A stretch of DNA of 64,000 bases from Niveibacterium terrae. Its GTDB lineage: Bacteria; Pseudomonadota; Gammaproteobacteria; Burkholderiales; Rhodocyclaceae. Within the stretch, counting starts at the first letter, position 1. The number at the start of each line of letters is the position of its first letter. A program made the position numbers and the translations under genes. The stretch is taken from assembly GCF_048213115.1 (NCBI RefSeq), contig NZ_CP172404.1, positions 930,001 to 994,000 of the forward strand. The letters are read 5' to 3'. The notes under the pieces are model-generated. The model did not search any database. It had not been told where the DNA came from and worked only from the letters and a program-made list of their open reading frames with translations. Below, one piece after another: positions 60,927 to 64,000 of the stretch.

Positions 60927-62182
60927 TGGGTGTCTCCTGTCAGTCTCTCCAGGTCGGCGAGGCGGGCCTGCTGGTCGGCGCGCACGCGGATCAGGTCCTG
61001 CTTGACCTTGCGGATCGCCCGCTGGGCTTCGAGCAGCGTCGCGAAATCGACGCGGCCGTTCTCGTAGCCGACCAGCGCGGCGCGAAGGCTCGCTTCGGTC
61101 AGCGGAATCAGCGTCGTCTCGGTCTGCGCTTCGATCTGGCGCGAGCTCTCCAGAGCCAGCGCGGCGCCGGAGAGCTCGGCGATCAGCCGGCTCTCGAGCG
61201 AGTCGGCGCGCGCCTGGGCTGCGTCGAGCATCCGTGCGGCTTCCCTCTCCTGGCTGCGGCGGGTTTCGAACTGCAGCGGCAGGTTCACTTCGAACATCAG
61301 CTGCCACTCGCGCAGGCCCGATCCCTTCTGGACCGGGGTGATGCCGAGGTTCAGGTCGGGCAGCCGATTCCGGTAGGTGAGTTCACGTCCCTTCTCGGCC
61401 CCGATGATTTTTTCAGCTTCGGCGGCGATCTGCGGATTGCGCGCTTTCAGCCGCGCGATCAGTGCCTCGATCGTCAGCGCTGCGGCGGGGGGCAGGGGGC
61501 GCAGGATCTGCGGGTCCGCCAGCGGTGCATCGGCGCGGCGGGCCAAGAGGCCGTTGAGCATCGCGTGCAGCGAGCGGCGCTCCGCGTCGAGCTGGATCTG
61601 TTCCTGCCTGACCATGCTCAGTTCGAGCTGGGCGCGAATCACGTCCTGCTGGACGCCCAGCCCGGCCGCGTAACGGGTCCGCGCAAGCTTCTCCAGCTGC
61701 TCGTCGAGTTCGGCGATCTCCCGGCTCAGCGCCTGTGTCCTGACGACCTGCCAGTACTGCGCATAGCCGCGCTTGACCAGAGTCAGCAGCTCCAGCGTCA
61801 TGTCCTCGGCGCCATGCCCGGCGACGCGGGCCTGCGTTTCGGCCTGTCCCCGGCGCAGTTCGCGTTTGCCCCACAGCGGCAGCTGCTGGCTGATCGTGTA
61901 TTGCGTGCTGCCGACCTGGGAAGGCGAGAAGCGGGGGCCCGTCTCGCCCATGTTCGTCAGGTCCATCAGCTCTATCTTCAGCATCGGGTCGGGCAGCGCA
62001 CCGGCGGGTTGGATGCGCTCGCGCGCGGCCTCGGCTTCGCTCTGTGCCGCGCGCAGCGTCGGATTGCCCGCACGAGCCAGGTCGAGCAGCTCTTCGACCG
62101 AGCGGCCCGGATCGGCGTGCGCGGTCGCGGCGAACAGCACTGCCGCGACGGCGAGCCCCAGCTGTGTCTGTTTTCGGCTCAT
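60923..62182 (-). CDS. cusC: Outer-membrane efflux channel CusC (TolC family)
   Basis: It has 419 residues from the ATG at 62182 with an AAAGGGGAAAG site. A signal peptide of about 24 residues ends in TAHAD. Two outer-membrane efflux repeats follow with the usual NPTLRAAQSEAEAARERI and PLWGKRELRRGQAE. It lacks a lipobox cysteine, unlike E. coli CusC, which is acylated, so it is nearer to the CzcC type in this respect. It forms the exit channel of the tripartite pump. It follows cusF by 34 bases and is coupled to cusB. Confidence 0.92.
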   Translation of the reverse strand: MSRKQTQLGLAVAAVLFAATAHADPGRSVEELLDLARAGNPTLRAAQSEAEAARERIQPAGALPDPMLKIELMDLTNMGETGPRFSPSQVGSTQYTISQQLPLWGKRELRRGQAETQARVAGHGAEDMTLELLTLVKRGYAQYWQVVRTQALSREIAELDEQLEKLARTRYAAGLGVQQDVIRAQLELSMVRQEQIQLDAERRSLHAMLNGLLARRADAPLADPQILRPLPPAAALTIEALIARLKARNPQIAAEAEKIIGAEKGRELTYRNRLPDLNLGITPVQKGSGLREWQLMFEVNLPLQFETRRSQEREAARMLDAAQARADSLESRLIAELSGAALALESSRQIEAQTETTLIPLTEASLRAALVGYENGRVDFATLLEAQRAIRKVKQDLIRVRADQQARLADLERLTGDTQ

Positions 62183-62216
62183 GCTTTCCCCTTTGCGGAT
62201 CACGACTTCGCCCGGA

Positions 62217-62555
62217 TCACTTGCGTTCGAGGCGGGTCACCGTCAGCGCGCCGCCGATCTCCTCGGCGAGGAAGGAAATCCTGTCGCCTGGTTTCAATTG
62301 GTCCAGCCAGGCGGGATCATTGAGCTTGAAACTCATCGTCATCGCCGGCATGTCGAGGTTTGCCAGCGGGCCGTGCGCGATCGTGACGAGGCCCTTCGCC
62401 TTGTCCAGCTTTTTGACCGTGCCCTGCGACAGCGGGACTTTCTTCGCGGAGGCCTCGGTGTCGTGGTGCATCGCGTGGCTGTCGGCGTGCTCGGCCGCGC
62501 TCGCGAGCGGGGCGGCGAGGAGAAGGACCAGGGCGAGGGGGAGGGTGGCTTTCAT
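62217..62555 (-). CDS. cusF: Periplasmic CusF-like copper-binding protein with changed metal site
   Basis: It has 112 residues. A signal peptide of about 20 residues is followed by a His/Met-rich linker (AEHADSHAMHHDTE) and an OB-fold CusF domain. In E. coli CusF the Cu(I) site is His, Trp, Met, Met with a cation-pi Trp. Here the same positions are H61, M69, M72 and M74, so the Trp is replaced by Met, giving a possible three-Met/one-His site. It is the first gene of the cus operon (start ATG 62555 with CGGAG). It should hand metal to CusB/CusC in the periplasm. Confidence 0.88.
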   Translation of the reverse strand: MKATLPLALVLLLAAPLASAAEHADSHAMHHDTEASAKKVPLSQGTVKKLDKAKGLVTIAHGPLANLDMPAMTMSFKLNDPAWLDQLKPGDRISFLAEEIGGALTVTRLERK

Positions 62556-62620
62556 CGGAGTCTCTTGGGTTTCGGTTCTGCGATGATCGGAAAAACCCGC
62601 TGACCGCAAGCTGACCTGCG

Positions 62621-62638
62621 GATTACATTCCCGTAATC
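62621..62638. promoter_or_regulatory. Palindromic site in the cusF-cusR divergent promoter
   Basis: GATTAC-N6-GTAATC, a perfect 6-bp inverted repeat, is centred in the 136-base gap between the divergent cusF and cusR starts. Its position and style fit boxes for CusR/CopR-type response regulators, which bind inverted repeats containing TTAC/GTAA. Activation of both operons from this one site is inferred. Confidence 0.55.
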
Positions 62639-62691
62639 TGGCCCTCTTTTCCAGGCCTTACGGCACAATCCGGTTCCGGAATGGAGGGGCT

Positions 62692-63369
62692 ATGAGGATT
62701 CTGGTTGTCGAGGACGAGCCGAAGACGGGGGACTACCTGAAGCAGGGGCTCGCCGAGGCCGGTTTCGTGACTGATCTCGCGCGCGACGGCGTCGATGGCG
62801 CCCACCTCGCGCTCGGTGAAGACTTCGATCTGGTGATCCTCGACGTGATGCTGCCCGGCATGGACGGTTGGGCCGTGTTGGGCGCGATCCGGCGGGCCGG
62901 CAAGCGCACTCCGGTGCTCTTTCTGACCGCGCGCGATGCGGTCGAGGACCGCGTCAGGGGGCTGGAGGCGGGCGCCGACGACTATCTGGTCAAGCCTTTC
63001 GCGTTCTCGGAGCTCTTGGCCCGCGTGCGCAGCCTGCTGCGGCGCGGCAAGAGCCTCGATGCCGAGAGCTTGGTGGCTGCCGATCTCGAAATGGATCTGA
63101 GGCGGCGCCGGGTCAGCCGGGCCGGTCAGCGCATCGATCTGACCGCGAAGGAGTTCGCGCTGCTCGAACTGCTGCTGCGCCGGCGCGGCGAAGTGCTGCC
63201 CCGCTCGCTGATCGCGTCCCAGGTCTGGGACATGAACTTCGACAGCGACACCAACGTGATCGAGGTGGCCGTGCGCCGTCTGCGCGCGAAGATCGACGAT
63301 GGTTTCGAACCCAAGCTGATCCGCACCGTTCGCGGCATGGGCTATGTGCTCGACGAGGAAGCGGCGTGA
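62692..63369 (+). CDS. cusR: Heavy-metal response regulator CusR
   Basis: OmpR/PhoB-type regulator of 225 residues. The receiver domain (1-120) has the acidic pocket VVEDEPKT, the phospho-acceptor D51 in DLVILDVMLPGMDGW, T in LFLTARD and K in DDYLVKPF. The winged-helix output domain (about 130-222) has LTAKEFALLELLLRRRGEV and VIEVAVRRLRAKID. GGATTGGAGG-like GGAGGGGC precedes the ATG. Its stop overlaps the cusS GTG, so both are co-translated. It should activate cusFCBA and itself on Cu/Ag stress. Confidence 0.95.
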   Translation: MRILVVEDEPKTGDYLKQGLAEAGFVTDLARDGVDGAHLALGEDFDLVILDVMLPGMDGWAVLGAIRRAGKRTPVLFLTARDAVEDRVRGLEAGADDYLVKPFAFSELLARVRSLLRRGKSLDAESLVAADLEMDLRRRRVSRAGQRIDLTAKEFALLELLLRRRGEVLPRSLIASQVWDMNFDSDTNVIEVAVRRLRAKIDDGFEPKLIRTVRGMGYVLDEEAA

Positions 63370-64000
63370 AGAGGGCGGCATCGTTAGGCGTCCGCCTCGC
63401 CTGGCTCTATTCTCTGGCCGCCGCCGGCGTCTTCGCGCTGGCCGGAGCCTTGATCGAAGCTTCGGTCGAGCAGCATTTCGTCGAGCAGGACATGGAAGTG
63501 ATGGAGGGCAAGCTGGCCCTCGCCCGCGGGACCCTGGGCGCTCTGCGCACCCGCACTGAGCTTGCGGCGCTGCCCGTGCGGATCGAAGAAGCGCTGATCG
63601 GCTACCACGGGCTGGAGCTGCAGATCGCGAAGGCTTCCGGTGCGGTGCTGTTCTCGACGATCTCGCCACCGGCCTCGCTTTCCGGCCTGCCGCTTGCCCA
63701 GGGCCCGATCGTCCCGCACAAGATCGCGGTCGGCGGAGTCGAAATGCGCGGTTTCTCGGTCGCAGTGCCGACCGCGATCGCCGGTGAGCCGCCTTTGATC
63801 CTGTCTCTGGCCGTCGACATCGAACACCACGAGCACTTCCTGCGCTCTTTCCGGCGCAGCCTGGCGCTGGTGGTCGGCGCGGCCATCCTGCTCGTCGCGC
63901 TGTTGAGCGTGCTGATCACCCGCCGCTCGCTCAAACCCCTGCGCGATCTGGCGCATTTGGCGAGCCAGATCAGTGCGAGCCGGCTCGCCGAGCGCTTGCG
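63366..64000 (+). CDS. cusS: Heavy-metal sensor histidine kinase CusS, N-terminal part
   Basis: Starts at a GTG overlapping the cusR stop (GTGA) and runs off the window end after about 211 residues of the usual 460. TM1 is near residues 10-28 (GVRLAWLYSLAAAGVFALAG). A periplasmic sensor part with ISPPASLSGLPL and IEHHEHFLRSF follows. TM2 is near 165-185 (LALVVGAAILLVALLSVLI), then a HAMP start (SLKPLRDLAHLASQI). The His-kinase core lies outside. It should sense periplasmic Cu(I)/Ag(I); the metal is inferred from the neighbouring pump. Confidence 0.93.
   Translation, partial: MKRAASLGVRLAWLYSLAAAGVFALAGALIEASVEQHFVEQDMEVMEGKLALARGTLGALRTRTELAALPVRIEEALIGYHGLELQIAKASGAVLFSTISPPASLSGLPLAQGPIVPHKIAVGGVEMRGFSVAVPTAIAGEPPLILSLAVDIEHHEHFLRSFRRSLALVVGAAILLVALLSVLITRRSLKPLRDLAHLASQISASRLAERL

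Overview
The window is a GC-rich, densely coded bacterial chromosome segment that looks like a member of the Betaproteobacteria, probably near Rhodocyclales/Burkholderiales. The reasons are a glucokinase-HexR fusion gene of the type known from Betaproteobacteria, a DUF1631 protein, an Entner-Doudoroff type of glucose metabolism, and rpmB-rpmG next to radC and coaBC-dut. The lineage is inferred from gene content only. I saw no phage, insertion sequence, CRISPR array, rRNA or tRNA, so the region reads as core chromosome with a few accessory modules.

Layout. 1-3135 (minus strand): leuS, cut by the window start, and a secreted SHOCT-domain protein. 3197-16874: a sugar-catabolism block. glk-pgi (minus) is divergent from eda (plus), and each of the two promoters carries a HexR-like 15-bp palindrome between its -35 and -10 boxes. 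Then come, all on the plus strand, lamB, malK, malE, malF and malG, a promoter-hairpins-terminator interval that may encode a small RNA, a 34-codon secreted peptide, an aldo/keto reductase and the bifunctional glk-hexR gene. 16877-27607 (minus): panC, a LysE-type exporter, an M20 amidohydrolase, a 54-residue orphan with a palindromic promoter, an MFS transporter, a PfkB kinase, a MATE transporter, a MalZ-like maltodextrin glucosidase and a DUF1631 protein. 27808-31282 (plus): glutamate dehydrogenase and the potassium transporter Kup. 31322-38304 (minus): a TPR-GGDEF protein, phosphomannomutase/phosphoglucomutase, a YheT hydrolase, an NTF2-like protein, waaF, a CHCC zinc-finger protein and ilvE. 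38439-43330: a Nudix hydrolase, mnmA, a TonB-like orphan, a lysozyme-like SH3 protein (minus), and an NSS transporter followed by a 30-residue membrane peptide. 43342-49175 (minus): an M28 peptidase, an Lrp regulator, an M13 peptidase, rpmG, rpmB and radC. 49248-53742: coaBC, dut, an orphan, a HExxHxxGxxD protein (minus) and rdgC. 53749-64000: a TonB-dependent receptor and a complete Cus-type copper/silver efflux operon (cusF-cusC-cusB-cusA plus a 44-residue Cys-containing peptide), divergent from cusRS; cusS is cut by the window end.

How the genes work together. Maltose and maltodextrins would cross the outer membrane through LamB and the inner membrane through MalEFGK. They would be cut to glucose by MalZ, phosphorylated by one of two glucokinases, and fed through Pgi or the Entner-Doudoroff route ending in Eda. 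The HexR half of the fusion kinase is the obvious candidate to bind the two palindromes between glk-pgi and eda, which would close a regulatory loop inside the window. The mal genes are separated by strong hairpins that could set different protein levels from one transcript. The Cus module is a self-contained metal-resistance unit with its own two-component system and a palindromic site in the divergent promoter.
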